A program made the position numbers and the translations under genes. A DNA stretch of 64,000 nucleotides, taken from assembly GCA_028286605.1 (NCBI GenBank), contig JAQBRE010000003.1, forward strand, positions 27,162 to 91,161. The letters are read 5' to 3'. The notes beneath the pieces are model-generated. The model was given only the letters and a program-made list of their open reading frames with translations. It had not been told where the DNA came from and did no database searches. Positions 23,436-32,025 of the stretch are shown piece by piece. Numbering within the stretch: position 1 is the first letter of the stretch; each line of letters opens with the position of its first letter. This stretch comes from Parcubacteria group bacterium. GTDB taxonomy: Bacteria; Patescibacteria; Paceibacteria; UBA9973; UBA2103.

Positions 23436-23969
23436 ATGAAAATCATTAGAATTATTCTGCTCATCCTGATTATTATCGGACTCGGCCTCCTTGCTACTCA
23501 AAGATATTGGGTATCTCCTTTGGTGAACAAGATACTGTCGTATGAAAAAATGCCTGTTGTCGTATCACCTACGCCTGCGCCAACTCACCTACCTGCGCCA
23601 ACCGGTACCGCAACGGTTCCTGTATCGCACCCTCCCACACCTCCTGTAAATCAGGCCTCGAGCAGCGTGGCGATTACTGCAACAATTGGTCCGACATGTC
23701 CTGTCATGAAAGATCCGCCAGACCCTGCATGTGCGGATAAGCCATATGAAACGACACTGGTACTTGCGAGTACCATAATCGGAAGGAATGGGGGAGTGCT
23801 GGTGAAAACGGATGCGCAGGGTTATTTCTCTGAAAGCATCAGTCCAGGTATCTATACCATTCGCGCTCAATCAGATGCAGCGCTCCCGCGACTCACTCCT
23901 GTTACTTTTACCGTTGAGCCGAACAAGCAAACCAGCGTGCATCTTCAGTTCGATAGTGGCATACGGTAA
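23436..23969 (+). CDS. Secreted, membrane-anchored regulatory-domain protein
   Basis: A 177-residue protein. An N-terminal membrane helix (~3-23) is followed by a Pro/Thr-rich linker (~45-75). A C-terminal beta-sandwich resembles a carboxypeptidase regulatory-like domain: VLVKTDAQGYFSESISPGIYTIRAQS. CPxxxDPPDPAC has two cysteines likely to form a disulfide outside the cell. Probably surface-exposed; function unknown. It follows repeat copy 5. Confidence 0.65.
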   Translation: MKIIRIILLILIIIGLGLLATQRYWVSPLVNKILSYEKMPVVVSPTPAPTHLPAPTGTATVPVSHPPTPPVNQASSSVAITATIGPTCPVMKDPPDPACADKPYETTLVLASTIIGRNGGVLVKTDAQGYFSESISPGIYTIRAQSDAALPRLTPVTFTVEPNKQTSVHLQFDSGIR

Positions 23970-23976
23970 ATGAAAA

Positions 23977-24013
23977 GGCCCCGGGAATTCCGCTTTGCGG
24001 AATTCCCGGGGCC
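23977..24013 (-). terminator. Long perfect hairpin
   Basis: A 17-bp uninterrupted stem (GGCCCCGGGAATTCCGC and its complement) with a TTT loop. The only T-run is on the minus strand (CCTTTTCA), so it mainly ends minus-strand transcription coming from 24.1 kb, and possibly also the 177-aa gene. Confidence 0.75.
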
Positions 24014-24142
24014 GATCATGCGCTTTGGCGCTCTATCTCGATATTCATGACCGTTGGGTAGTTAGCAGCTACTATCAGGCAGACGTCATCAATCGTTTCG
24101 TTCCCGCGCAGTATGCGCGTGTGTACATGAAGCCCAGATGAA
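24014..24142 (-). other. Possible gene remnant 3' of the histidine kinase
   Basis: A minus-strand frame without a start codon reads TRILRGNETIDDVCLIVAAN and then YPTVMNIEIERQSA, stopping at a TGA just before the hairpin at 24013. Its composition looks protein-like and the terminator follows directly. It could be the tail of a broken gene or of a frameshifted one. Nothing else was found here. Confidence 0.25.
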
Positions 24143-25285
24143 TTAGCTTAGGTTGAGCGTTATTTCATGCACTTCGTCTGCATCAACGTCTGGAATGGGA
24201 TGCGTTACTGCCTCTTCCGCCCGTGGAAAGGAAAGCTCGATAGTAGTGCCTTTACCCACTGCGCTGCGTACGGTTATGGTGCCGCGATGCAGACGAACGA
24301 TTTCGTTCACGATGGCAAGCCCGAGGCCTGACGTGCCTGAACCGACACCGCGCACACGAGAACTTTCAGCACGGTAGAACGGTTCGAATACGTGGTAGAG
24401 ATCCTTCTGTGCAATGCCGATGCCAGTATCAATGACAGAGAGAAGTACGCGGCCACGATAATCAATATCCAGTTTCACTACCACCGAGCCGTTCTTATTC
24501 TGCGGCGTGTAGTTGAGGGCATTCTTCACGAGATTCGTGATGACTTGATCCAGTGCCACGGCATTTCCCATGATTCGATATTCAGTACCAGGTGTCTGTG
24601 CCGAAAGCGTTATACCTCGAGTTTTCGCGAGTGTCTCATGCCGCCCGATGACCGTCCGTACTATAGGGACCAGATCCAGCGGTTCCGACTTCACCTTGCC
24701 CGGGTGAATAAGATTGTCGAAGGAAAGCAGATTGTTGATCGTTTCCGATATGCGATCCAGCTCAACGATAGTTTCGTTAAGTGTGGTGCGCATTTCATCG
24801 TCTACCTCTGGATCCATGAGCGCCACTTCCGTACTGGTCTTGATAATGGCGAGCGGCGTGCGTATCTCATGCGCGACATTCCCGATGAACCGTTTCTGGA
24901 ATTGCAGGGAATTGCGCGTAGGGCGAAGCGCGAAGCGTGCTGCAAGGAAACCGAATATCGTTGTCAGGAAGAGTAGGCACCAGAAGACGTACCAAATTGT
25001 CTTCGACCGCACATCCGCGATGCTTTCCGGCAGCGTCTGCATCTGGGTCGTGCTACCGTTCTGCACTGCCGTAATATGCTGACTAATCGAGCCGACCGTA
25101 CGCGTTTGGGAATACTGGATGCCCCAGCCGAATATGGCGACCGTAAGGATCGTCAGGATTACCTGCAGCAGGATGATGTGTACCGTCGTCTGTACGTACG
25201 GATTGTGACGATACTTATCCGTTAAGTCGGTAACCAATGCCTCGAATCGTTTCGAAGAGGGGGTCGGCATTTGCATAGTCATCAA
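24143..25285 (-). CDS. Sensor histidine kinase
   Basis: A 380-residue membrane kinase. Two helices (~35-57, ~97-119) flank a short ~40-residue extracytoplasmic loop. HisKA has the phosphorylated histidine at 139 in NVAHEIRTPLAI. HATPase_c has the N-box NLVKNALNYT, the G1 box VIDTGIGIAQKD and a G2 box (GVGSGTSGLGLAIVNEI). It pairs with the response regulator gene, which it overlaps by 71 nt; no closer start is visible. No HAMP domain. The signal is unknown. Confidence 0.93.
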   Translation of the reverse strand: MMTMQMPTPSSKRFEALVTDLTDKYRHNPYVQTTVHIILLQVILTILTVAIFGWGIQYSQTRTVGSISQHITAVQNGSTTQMQTLPESIADVRSKTIWYVFWCLLFLTTIFGFLAARFALRPTRNSLQFQKRFIGNVAHEIRTPLAIIKTSTEVALMDPEVDDEMRTTLNETIVELDRISETINNLLSFDNLIHPGKVKSEPLDLVPIVRTVIGRHETLAKTRGITLSAQTPGTEYRIMGNAVALDQVITNLVKNALNYTPQNKNGSVVVKLDIDYRGRVLLSVIDTGIGIAQKDLYHVFEPFYRAESSRVRGVGSGTSGLGLAIVNEIVRLHRGTITVRSAVGKGTTIELSFPRAEEAVTHPIPDVDADEVHEITLNLS

Positions 25286-25892
25286 GTTTTTTACGGAGGT
25301 TCTTCATATGCACGTCGAGTACATTGCTGAATGCAGGGAAGTCGAAACTCCACACATGATCGAGAACCTGTTCACGCTTCAGTGCCTCATTCGGATGACG
25401 CATGAAGAATTCGAGCAGGGAGAACTCCTTCAATGTGAGAGAAATATCCTTGCCATCTTTCTTAACCGTATGCTTGCTTGGGTCGAGCTCTATGTCCCGC
25501 ACCGTGAGCGTGGTCGGCAGCGTTTCTGATGGACGGCGTAGCACCGCATTCATGCGTGCGACGACTTCATCGAAGGAGAATGGTTTCGCGATGTAGTCGT
25601 CTGCACCAAGGTTAAGGAGGTCGATCTTGTATTCAGTCTCGTCCCGCGCCGTGAGGATGATGATCGGCGTTGTAACGCCTTCTGCGCGCACATCTCTGCA
25701 GATAGTCGCACCATCGATACCCGGAAGCATGAGGTCGAGCAGGATCAGATCGTACTCGTCGCGATAGAGCATGATGCGCGTGCGAGCCTTCTCACTATCA
25801 GAAAGCCAGTCCACGGTGAACCCTTTCAGTTCCAGACCTTTCTTAAGTGCCTCGGCTAGCTTCGCTTCGTCTTCAACAATAAGGATTCGCAT
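25215..25892 (-). CDS. OmpR/PhoB-family response regulator
   Basis: A 225-residue regulator. The receiver domain (~1-115) has acidic residues in VEDEA, the phosphoacceptor D53 in LILLDLMLPGIDG, and the switch LTARD. The C-terminal winged helix (~125-222) carries LTLKEFSLLEFFMRHPNE and RGIGYRLNG. The start at MRILIVEDEAK is chosen because the 16 upstream codons are not conserved in the family. It is transcribed with the kinase; tandem palindromes upstream suggest autoregulation. Confidence 0.94.
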   Translation of the reverse strand: MRILIVEDEAKLAEALKKGLELKGFTVDWLSDSEKARTRIMLYRDEYDLILLDLMLPGIDGATICRDVRAEGVTTPIIILTARDETEYKIDLLNLGADDYIAKPFSFDEVVARMNAVLRRPSETLPTTLTVRDIELDPSKHTVKKDGKDISLTLKEFSLLEFFMRHPNEALKREQVLDHVWSFDFPAFSNVLDVHMKNLRKKLDDYANADPLFETIRGIGYRLNG

Positions 25893-25944
25893 ACGTTCGG
25901 GGTTAGTGAATACTGGATAACATTCACGAAGTATCCACATTAAC

Positions 25945-25979
25945 GCATGAAGGCTTCATGAAGGATACTTCATGAAAGG
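25945..25979 (-). promoter_or_regulatory. Tandem TTCATGAA palindromes upstream of the regulator gene
   Basis: Three near-copies of CATGAAGG/TTCATGAA occur at ~11-bp spacing, upstream of the response regulator start. OmpR-family regulators bind tandem direct repeats with about one helical turn of spacing, so this is a plausible autoregulatory operator. Inference from pattern only. Confidence 0.45.
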
Positions 25980-26008
25980 TACGCCTTACGAATTCTTACG
26001 TCAAAACC

Positions 26009-26221
26009 TTAGTCTGCGGATCGAATGAACTTTTCCATCCATAGTGCCTCTACACGTTCTTCTACTCTTATGAACCGTTCGTATAGGCTCTCTACTTTAC
26101 GCTCTAGCATATCTAATCTTTCAGCGACGGTATCCAAGATTTGCAGCTTTCTTCCGAAGTAGACAACTGCTGCAAATATTGCAGGAATACCGATATAAAG
26201 AATGAGATTCAAGGCTGTCAT
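26009..26221 (-). CDS. Small membrane-anchored coiled-coil protein
   Basis: A 70-residue paralogue of the 1602-1871 product. One membrane helix (~5-24), then a heptad-like helix, then LYERFIRVEERVEALWMEKF at the C-terminus. It lies between the two-component genes and the pilus locus with its own short gaps. Function unknown. Confidence 0.7.
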   Translation of the reverse strand: MTALNLILYIGIPAIFAAVVYFGRKLQILDTVAERLDMLERKVESLYERFIRVEERVEALWMEKFIRSAD

Positions 26222-26239
26222 AGAAGGAATTATACAACC

Positions 26240-26755
26240 TTACCGCGTAAGGCAGAATTCGCTTGATTCAGTAATGGCTGATTCAGCTGCGCCAGGTGCA
26301 CAGACGGTGATGCGACCTGTCGAAGCGCTCTCTGTGATGGTGTATTTCGACGTGTATTCTTCGTCGCTTGAAGCACAGGCAGCTGAAGTACAGGTATTCG
26401 TTCCGTCTTTCGGGTCAGTGGGCATTTCTGAAATGAAGTTTGGAACGAGACATGGTCGCAAGTCGTACGCATTTCCACCTCCATTACCTATAAATTCAGT
26501 TTCATTCGGCAATGGGTTTAGACAGGTACCGACCTGATTATTAAAGATGCCTTTATTCTCTGCAAGGCGTTCTCCAATAGCGTTCAGGATCGCATTCACA
26601 TCGCTTTCTCGTTGCGCATTGCGCGCCTCGGCAAATTGACGCAAAGGATTGATAGCAAGAAGCACGATGCTTGCCAGTACGGCAATCATGCCGATGACGA
26701 CCAATATTTCGATGAGGGTGAATCCTTGAGCAGGAATTTTTCTTCGCGTGTGCAT
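26240..26755 (-). CDS. Type IV pilin-like protein (major-pilin candidate)
   Basis: A 171-residue prepilin. The leader MHTRRKIPAQG is followed by FTLIEILVVIGMIAVLASIV, the class III signal with Glu+5. The rest is a GspG/PilE-type globular domain. Several cysteines (CLNP, CLVP, CTSAAC, C near the end) may form disulfides in the D-region. It is separated from the upstream pilin genes by 98 bp that contain a palindrome, so it may have its own promoter, as major pilins often do. Confidence 0.85.
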   Translation of the reverse strand: MHTRRKIPAQGFTLIEILVVIGMIAVLASIVLLAINPLRQFAEARNAQRESDVNAILNAIGERLAENKGIFNNQVGTCLNPLPNETEFIGNGGGNAYDLRPCLVPNFISEMPTDPKDGTNTCTSAACASSDEEYTSKYTITESASTGRITVCAPGAAESAITESSEFCLTR

Positions 26756-26780
26756 AGGTATACGTGTTATGGGTATACCT
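26756..26780. promoter_or_regulatory. Palindrome before the pilin start
   Basis: AGGTATAC (26756-26763) and GTATACCT (26773-26780) are perfect inverted arms directly upstream of the pilin ATG. This could be an operator or a 5'-leader hairpin hiding the start. Confidence 0.4.
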
Positions 26781-26853
26781 TTAGTTTGAAAGAATACGTA
26801 TCCGTTTCATATGAATATACGGGTACTAACCGCTTTGCCGCTCGAGGTTTTCT

Positions 26854-27276
26854 TTATATTGCGTTCACTTCCTTCCAAGATGTGATTGTGGGAACCCCAA
26901 AAACACCCGGCATGTTTATGTGGCCCTCAATGCGCACCGAAGCAGTACGTGCAGAGGCGGTTGTGATGACCGTCGCGTCTAAGGCTATTATTGTGATACT
27001 TACGATATGACAAACATGCGTGGGGTCTGTAAACACATCGATACCTGTGCTTGGTATGTGATAGGTGGTTGGATCAATAGTGAGTGAATATGCAGTGGCA
27101 TACAAGCAGGACAGAGCTTGATACCGTGCCTGCAGGTGTGCTCCGTAATCTGATGTATCAAAGCGAGCAAGCAGTGCCGTCGTTCCGGCATTTAGCGTAT
27201 ATAAGGCAAGAAGAAACGCTATGATGAGTGCCGATGCAAGGGCGATATATCCGTTCTTTCTTTGGAGCGCTCTCAT
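26854..27276 (-). CDS. PilX-like minor pilus protein candidate
   Basis: A 140-residue protein with an N-terminal hydrophobic helix after a short basic stretch (MRALQRKNGYIALASALIIAFLLALYTLN). It lacks the FTLIE signature; GYIALASALI instead resembles the PilX/GspK-type start of minor pilins. It overlaps the previous prepilin gene by 4 nt, so it is translated with the pilus operon. Confidence 0.6.
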   Translation of the reverse strand: MRALQRKNGYIALASALIIAFLLALYTLNAGTTALLARFDTSDYGAHLQARYQALSCLYATAYSLTIDPTTYHIPSTGIDVFTDPTHVCHIVSITIIALDATVITTASARTASVRIEGHINMPGVFGVPTITSWKEVNAI

Positions 27277-27689
27277 GGTAAATCTATATACGTACGTCCA
27301 GTAAAGGTGCGCATGAGCACCTTTCCGTCATCCGTGTGCGCAGTCAGAGTGAAGGAACTGTCGACGAACGCCGGTTCTCCCCCAGTCTTGCTCGTCTGTA
27401 TGAATTTCAAATCATGCACCTGCACCTGGTTTCCGCTAACTGCTTGTCCTGTTGGAAATCCTTGCAGAAGCGTTGAGCTAGACAGATGGAAAGAAGAAGC
27501 GGCTCCGCCGCTTCCGATTGTGTAGTCGATCGTCTCGAGAAGGAACGTGCCTTCTTCTAAGAGAAGTGACTGCGTTTCAGTGCGCGCCGCAGCGGCGCGC
27601 ATGCCCCCAAGAGCAGGAAGTACACCACTCATAAGTAATCCGAAGAGGCCCAGATATACTATCGTTTCGATAAGAGTGAAAGCACGCAT
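27273..27689 (-). CDS. Prepilin-like minor pilin
   Basis: A 138-residue protein. The leader is only MRA, followed by FTLIETIVYLGLFGLLMSGV, an N-methylation-type helix with Glu+5. The later part is Ser/Thr-rich beta strand. Of the PilW/GspJ kind by gene order. It lies between the 501-aa pilin (1 bp) and the PilX-like gene (4-nt overlap). Confidence 0.75.
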   Translation of the reverse strand: MRAFTLIETIVYLGLFGLLMSGVLPALGGMRAAAARTETQSLLLEEGTFLLETIDYTIGSGGAASSFHLSSSTLLQGFPTGQAVSGNQVQVHDLKFIQTSKTGGEPAFVDSSFTLTAHTDDGKVLMRTFTGRTYIDLP

Positions 27690-27690
27690 A

Positions 27691-29196
27691 TCACGAGCTC
27701 GTTACTACGGTAAGATATCCCGTCCCGTCTGAACCGACCGAACCGACATACAAAACATTTTGTCTGCAGGTCATTGCTGTCGCGGTTCCTTGTGGAATAG
27801 CTATGTGGGAATACAGAACAGGGTTCGCAGAATCCTGAATATTCCAAAGCTGTAGCTCATCGTTCGTCAGCACAAATGCAAGGAAGCCTCGAATTAAAAT
27901 ACTTTGCACTCCGCGATGGTTCAGGTTGTTTCCAATGTCGACTCCGCCTACACGGGTAAGAGAAGCATCCTGCGTAAGGATTGAGAATTCTTCAGAAGCG
28001 CCATTCGCGTAGGAGCGACCACTGAACAGATACGAGCCTGCTCGCACTAGTACGCGCACGAATCCTGCACCTGAAAAACTATGAGATCCAATTTCAACAG
28101 GATGAGCAGGATCATGCACGTCTTCGGCGATAATGGCTTTTCCAGAGCCGCTATTATCATCAGTCCCTACATATATTGTGGTGCGTGCTGCGACAACTGC
28201 ATTCACACCGCGTCCGATAGCGACTCCTCCTATACGAGTAGGGACGTATTGATTGCTCATATCTACGATCTGCAGTTCCTGGCCGCCACCTGTTTTCGAA
28301 AGACCTACATATGCGGTGTTCGCACGATAGGCAACAGCATCTCCTGGGGAAGTTGCGCCGCTTGCCGTAAGAGCTAGTGCAGGGCTCGTGGTAGGAATTT
28401 GAAAATTTGCAGAGGGATCCGGCGTTGTTCCTGGCGTAAAGTATGTCTGCAGTTGTCTACAATTTACTGTGCTGTAGGCGCAGTTAGGCATGTCCGTACT
28501 TGAGAATCCATTTGCTGCGTACATATGATCATCTCCCGCGGCAAGTGCCGTAAGACCTATTTTTGACGGACTTGCGTTGTCGAAAGAATTTATATAGGCG
28601 GGCTGTTGTGCTTGGTCTGTTATACGAAAGAAAAACAAGGTCGGGTCACTCGCCTGCGTAGTGCTTGCGACCCCAACGGCAAGGACATTTCCCTGGACTG
28701 CAAGAGATGATATGGGGTAATGGCCAGCCGGAATAGTTCCGGGAAGAAGGAAACCAGGCATCAGCTCGTACGAACCCAGGATGTGCGGATGCGTCCAGTC
28801 TCCTAAGATGAACGGTTGGCAGGGGTGACTACTGACATTCTTATAATTAGCGACGAGCGTGCTGTATGTGGCTGACTGCGGAACACCTTCAAGACTTGTC
28901 CATGTCGCCGTGCTGGTTAGTAGAACAGCACTGTCATCAAACGGTCTCAAGATTAGAGAGGTGCTGATACCATTTGCAGTCGTAGTTGCTATGGCAGTCA
29001 GTCCAGTAAAATCAGTACGAGCCAGCAGTAACGAATGCTCAAGGAGTGCTTGCGCCTTGCGATTTGCTTCAGCTTCTGTAAATGCATTCTGAAGTACGAT
29101 GGGCATACGGTATGCGACCAGCCCCGCTGCCACTATTGCCGTTGTCAGAATAACGAAGGCAAGCATGAGTTCGATTATCGAGAAACCTTTTTTCAT
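27691..29196 (-). CDS. Prepilin with beta-propeller (LVIVD-like) domain
   Basis: A 501-residue protein with a type IV prepilin N-terminus (MKKGFSIIELMLAFVILTTA, Glu+5 present). It continues into a repeat region of about 350 residues with LVIVD-like units (LQIVDMSNQYVPTRIGGVAI; LQLWNIQDSANPVLYSH). Such units form a beta-propeller. A pilin fused to a propeller would be a good candidate for the tip adhesin. It overlaps the upstream FimT-like gene by 4 nt. Confidence 0.75.
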   Translation of the reverse strand: MKKGFSIIELMLAFVILTTAIVAAGLVAYRMPIVLQNAFTEAEANRKAQALLEHSLLLARTDFTGLTAIATTTANGISTSLILRPFDDSAVLLTSTATWTSLEGVPQSATYSTLVANYKNVSSHPCQPFILGDWTHPHILGSYELMPGFLLPGTIPAGHYPISSLAVQGNVLAVGVASTTQASDPTLFFFRITDQAQQPAYINSFDNASPSKIGLTALAAGDDHMYAANGFSSTDMPNCAYSTVNCRQLQTYFTPGTTPDPSANFQIPTTSPALALTASGATSPGDAVAYRANTAYVGLSKTGGGQELQIVDMSNQYVPTRIGGVAIGRGVNAVVAARTTIYVGTDDNSGSGKAIIAEDVHDPAHPVEIGSHSFSGAGFVRVLVRAGSYLFSGRSYANGASEEFSILTQDASLTRVGGVDIGNNLNHRGVQSILIRGFLAFVLTNDELQLWNIQDSANPVLYSHIAIPQGTATAMTCRQNVLYVGSVGSDGTGYLTVVTSS

Positions 29197-29606
29197 AGCG
29201 TGTGCATAACCGTAATGGCCTCTTCTGAATTGCTATCAACTTCCCACGCACCCGTGCTTGAGGCTGCACGCCTAAGCCAACCAACGGGGTGTAGGTTTCC
29301 CAAGCCAAGAAATTGAATGATGCCGGATGCCGTGCCGTCTTTGTTTTCTGCAAGAGGATACGATTGGTCTGATTCACCGGCGGCTCGTATGACAAGTGCG
29401 TGAGGTGCATCAGACCAATACAGGCTGTGCGGTATTCCGTGCATCGCTTCGGCACGCGCATGGCGGGCGATAGCCGCCATGCGCGTGCCGTCGGACTGCG
29501 CAAGCGCAGCTTCAAATTGCTGTATGCCTGGCCCGATCGTTACGCTTGCAAGCAGGGCAGCGAGAGAAATACTTATCAATAACTCTACCAAGGTGACTCC
29601 GCGCAT
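29193..29606 (-). CDS. GspH/FimT-type minor pilin
   Basis: A 137-residue prepilin. The leader MRG is followed by VTLVELLISISLAALLASVTI, with Glu+5. The C-terminal part (MAAIARHARAEAMHGIPHSLYW) matches the GspH/FimT pattern of pseudopilins that prime pilus assembly. It is 3 bp downstream of the platform-protein gene and overlaps the propeller-pilin gene. Confidence 0.8.
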   Translation of the reverse strand: MRGVTLVELLISISLAALLASVTIGPGIQQFEAALAQSDGTRMAAIARHARAEAMHGIPHSLYWSDAPHALVIRAAGESDQSYPLAENKDGTASGIIQFLGLGNLHPVGWLRRAASSTGAWEVDSNSEEAITVMHTL

Positions 29607-29609
29607 ATA

Positions 29610-30650
29610 TTACTGAGCGCTTATTCCCTGAGTCAGACCATAGATCGGCGTGATGATCGCGAGCGCGACGAATCCTACGATGCAGCCCATGATGAGCATT
29701 AATACAGGCTCAATGAGTGCCTGCAGCGTGCGTGATCGCTCTTCAAGATACTGTTCATATATCTGCGCAACATTTCGCAAACTTTCGGGAAGCGTACCGG
29801 TTAATTCACCTGCCGTAATCAGCTGCACCGCAACAGAGGGGAAGAGCGTTACTCGTTCAGAAAATCCCTCTGCAACTGGTCGTCCTTCGCTTATGCGCGT
29901 ATACAAATGCGTAAGCGCTTCTTCGTACTGACTATGCTGGATACTCTTGGCAAGCATATCCAACGCCGTAAGTATGCCTACGCCGCTCTCAAGCAACGTT
30001 GAAAGCGTGCGCGCAATAGAGGCAGCATGATAGTAAAGAATCATAGAACCGAAAACGGGAATACTCAGCAGTATGCGATCGCGCAACTGTCTGAAACGCG
30101 AGAAGCGAAGAGCGTAGACGAACGCACCACTCGAAAGAACGATAAGAACGAGCACCAGCCATCCATAGTTTGATGTGAATTCAGTCAGGCCGATGAGAAT
30201 ACGAGTCGGTAGCGGTAATGTCTGATGGAATCCTTTAAACAAAGGCAAGATCTTAGGAAAGGCGTACAGCGTTAGGAACGCGGTCAGTGCGACCGTGGCG
30301 CATACGATGATAAGCGGATAGAGCGCAGCACTCATCATGCGCCGTTTGTCATCACGATTTCGTGTACAGAGCAGCGCAATTTGCTCAAGATGATTCGAGA
30401 GCGATCCGCTCGTTTCCCCAACTTGCACTAAGCTCACATGGAGCGGATCGAAGATGCGCGGGAATCGAGCAAGCGCATCAGAAAGACGTTTGCCGCGAAG
30501 CACCTCTTCACTAATTGCTTTTATTACGCGTACGTACGCAGGGCGCGAAGCGCCCTGCTGTATCAGTTCGAGGGCACTAATAATAGGAATACCAGCACGC
30601 AGAAAGAGTGATAATCGTCGCACGAAAAGAATTACTTCATCGGTACGCAT
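29610..30650 (-). CDS. pilC: Type IV pilus inner-membrane platform protein
   Basis: A 346-residue GspF/PilC family protein with two T2SSF domains. The first has RRLSLFLRAGIPIISALELI and FPRIFDPLHVSLVQVGETSG. The second has IARTLSTLLESGVGILTALD and AVQLITAGELTGTLPESL. Three membrane helices. The ATG at 30650 lies 1 nt after the pilB stop and begins MRTDEVILFVRR, matching the usual family start; a longer frame begins at 30719. It anchors the assembly ATPase. Confidence 0.88.
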   Translation of the reverse strand: MRTDEVILFVRRLSLFLRAGIPIISALELIQQGASRPAYVRVIKAISEEVLRGKRLSDALARFPRIFDPLHVSLVQVGETSGSLSNHLEQIALLCTRNRDDKRRMMSAALYPLIIVCATVALTAFLTLYAFPKILPLFKGFHQTLPLPTRILIGLTEFTSNYGWLVLVLIVLSSGAFVYALRFSRFRQLRDRILLSIPVFGSMILYYHAASIARTLSTLLESGVGILTALDMLAKSIQHSQYEEALTHLYTRISEGRPVAEGFSERVTLFPSVAVQLITAGELTGTLPESLRNVAQIYEQYLEERSRTLQALIEPVLMLIMGCIVGFVALAIITPIYGLTQGISAQ

Positions 30651-30651
30651 A

Positions 30652-31911
30652 TCAGGTGTGATGAAGACGAATAATTTCTTCAAGCGTCGTGCTGCCATCT
30701 GCAACTTTTTGCACCGCATCGCTCATCAGGGGTATCATTCCGCGTTCGCGTGCGATTCTGGCTATAGCACGCGCATCAGTAACGTCGTGGAGCGTATCGC
30801 GAATCACGTCATCAATTGGCAGTAGTTCGCATATGCTTATACGTCCTCTATAGCCCGTTCCTCCGCATACAACGCAACCGATACCGCGCAGAATACGCAT
30901 AGGAAGCGATTCTATAACACCTCCGTTTATCAGCGTTTCCAGAACTTCCTTCTCTCCTGCATTCAATATTCTTTCTACGCTACATTTCGTACAGACACGC
31001 CGTACGAGGCGTTGCGCCACGATAAGGGTCACGCTTGAAGCAATGAGATATGATTCGATACCTTGATCACGCAAGCGAATAAGTGCCGTTGTCGCATCAA
31101 CCGTATGCAAAGTTGAAAGGACGAGGTGGCCGGTAAGCGCAGCGGTGCAGGCAAGCCGCGCCGTTTCCGCGTCTCGAATTTCACCCACCATGATTACGTC
31201 AGGATCCTGACGTACGATGCTACGCAAGCCGTGGGCAAACGTAAATCCTGTGCGCGGATTCACTTGTATCTGACTTATGTCGTCTATCGAGTATTCGATC
31301 GGATCTTCAATCGTAACAATCGATTGGTTCTGATGTGCAAGCACGGTAATAAGCGTGTAGAGCGTGGTCGTTTTCCCTGAACCAGTCGGACCGGTAACGA
31401 GTACCAATCCGTGCGCACGGCTTATTGCATATTCAAGCGCAGCACGCTGTTCAGTGCTGAATCCTAATTGTTCGAGCGTTCCGGTGCGAGTATCCAGTGA
31501 AAGAAGTCGCAATACGGCATTCTCGCCGTAGTAGGTCGGTGCAAGTGAGATGCGAATATCTACTGAGCGCTCTGAATCAAGTGTGAATCGAAAGCGACCA
31601 TCATGGGCAGCGTGGTGTTCATCGGTACGAAGATTCGAAAGAATTTTAAGCCGGGCAATAAGTTCTGCATGTACTGAAAGTGGAATCGCATGTTCTGTGG
31701 TAAGTACGCCATCAACTCGAAACCGAATACAGATGTTCTTACGTCCGGGAAGAATGTGCATATCTGATGCGCCTGCCGCATGCGCATGGAGTATGAGCAC
31801 GTCGACCAGCGCAATTACCGATGAAGCGTGGCCATCTGAAATGCTTTGTATAAGGCGCGCCGCTTCGCGGCGCACGGTAGTCAGCAGGGAATTCGGGTCT
31901 TCGTTTTGCAT
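30652..31911 (-). CDS. pilB: Type IV pilus assembly ATPase
   Basis: A 419-residue GspE/PilB hexameric ATPase. Walker A is GPTGSGKT (174-181), followed by an Asp box (IEDPIEY), a Walker B region (VGEIRDAETA) and a His box (LHTVDA). A tetracysteine zinc site reads CTKC...CVVCGGTGYRGR. It lacks the usual N-terminal MshEN/T2SSE_N domain of ~150 residues. It starts the pilus operon. Confidence 0.93.
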   Translation of the reverse strand: MQNEDPNSLLTTVRREAARLIQSISDGHASSVIALVDVLILHAHAAGASDMHILPGRKNICIRFRVDGVLTTEHAIPLSVHAELIARLKILSNLRTDEHHAAHDGRFRFTLDSERSVDIRISLAPTYYGENAVLRLLSLDTRTGTLEQLGFSTEQRAALEYAISRAHGLVLVTGPTGSGKTTTLYTLITVLAHQNQSIVTIEDPIEYSIDDISQIQVNPRTGFTFAHGLRSIVRQDPDVIMVGEIRDAETARLACTAALTGHLVLSTLHTVDATTALIRLRDQGIESYLIASSVTLIVAQRLVRRVCTKCSVERILNAGEKEVLETLINGGVIESLPMRILRGIGCVVCGGTGYRGRISICELLPIDDVIRDTLHDVTDARAIARIARERGMIPLMSDAVQKVADGSTTLEEIIRLHHT

Positions 31912-32025
31912 AGGTATCTGTACTACTCATGCTAGCGAAGCGGTCCCTAAAACAATCCTGTTTCAGGCTGTGTAGAACTCCACCCACTCCATAAATTTCC
32001 TATTTCTGCTACACTTTCTCTACAT

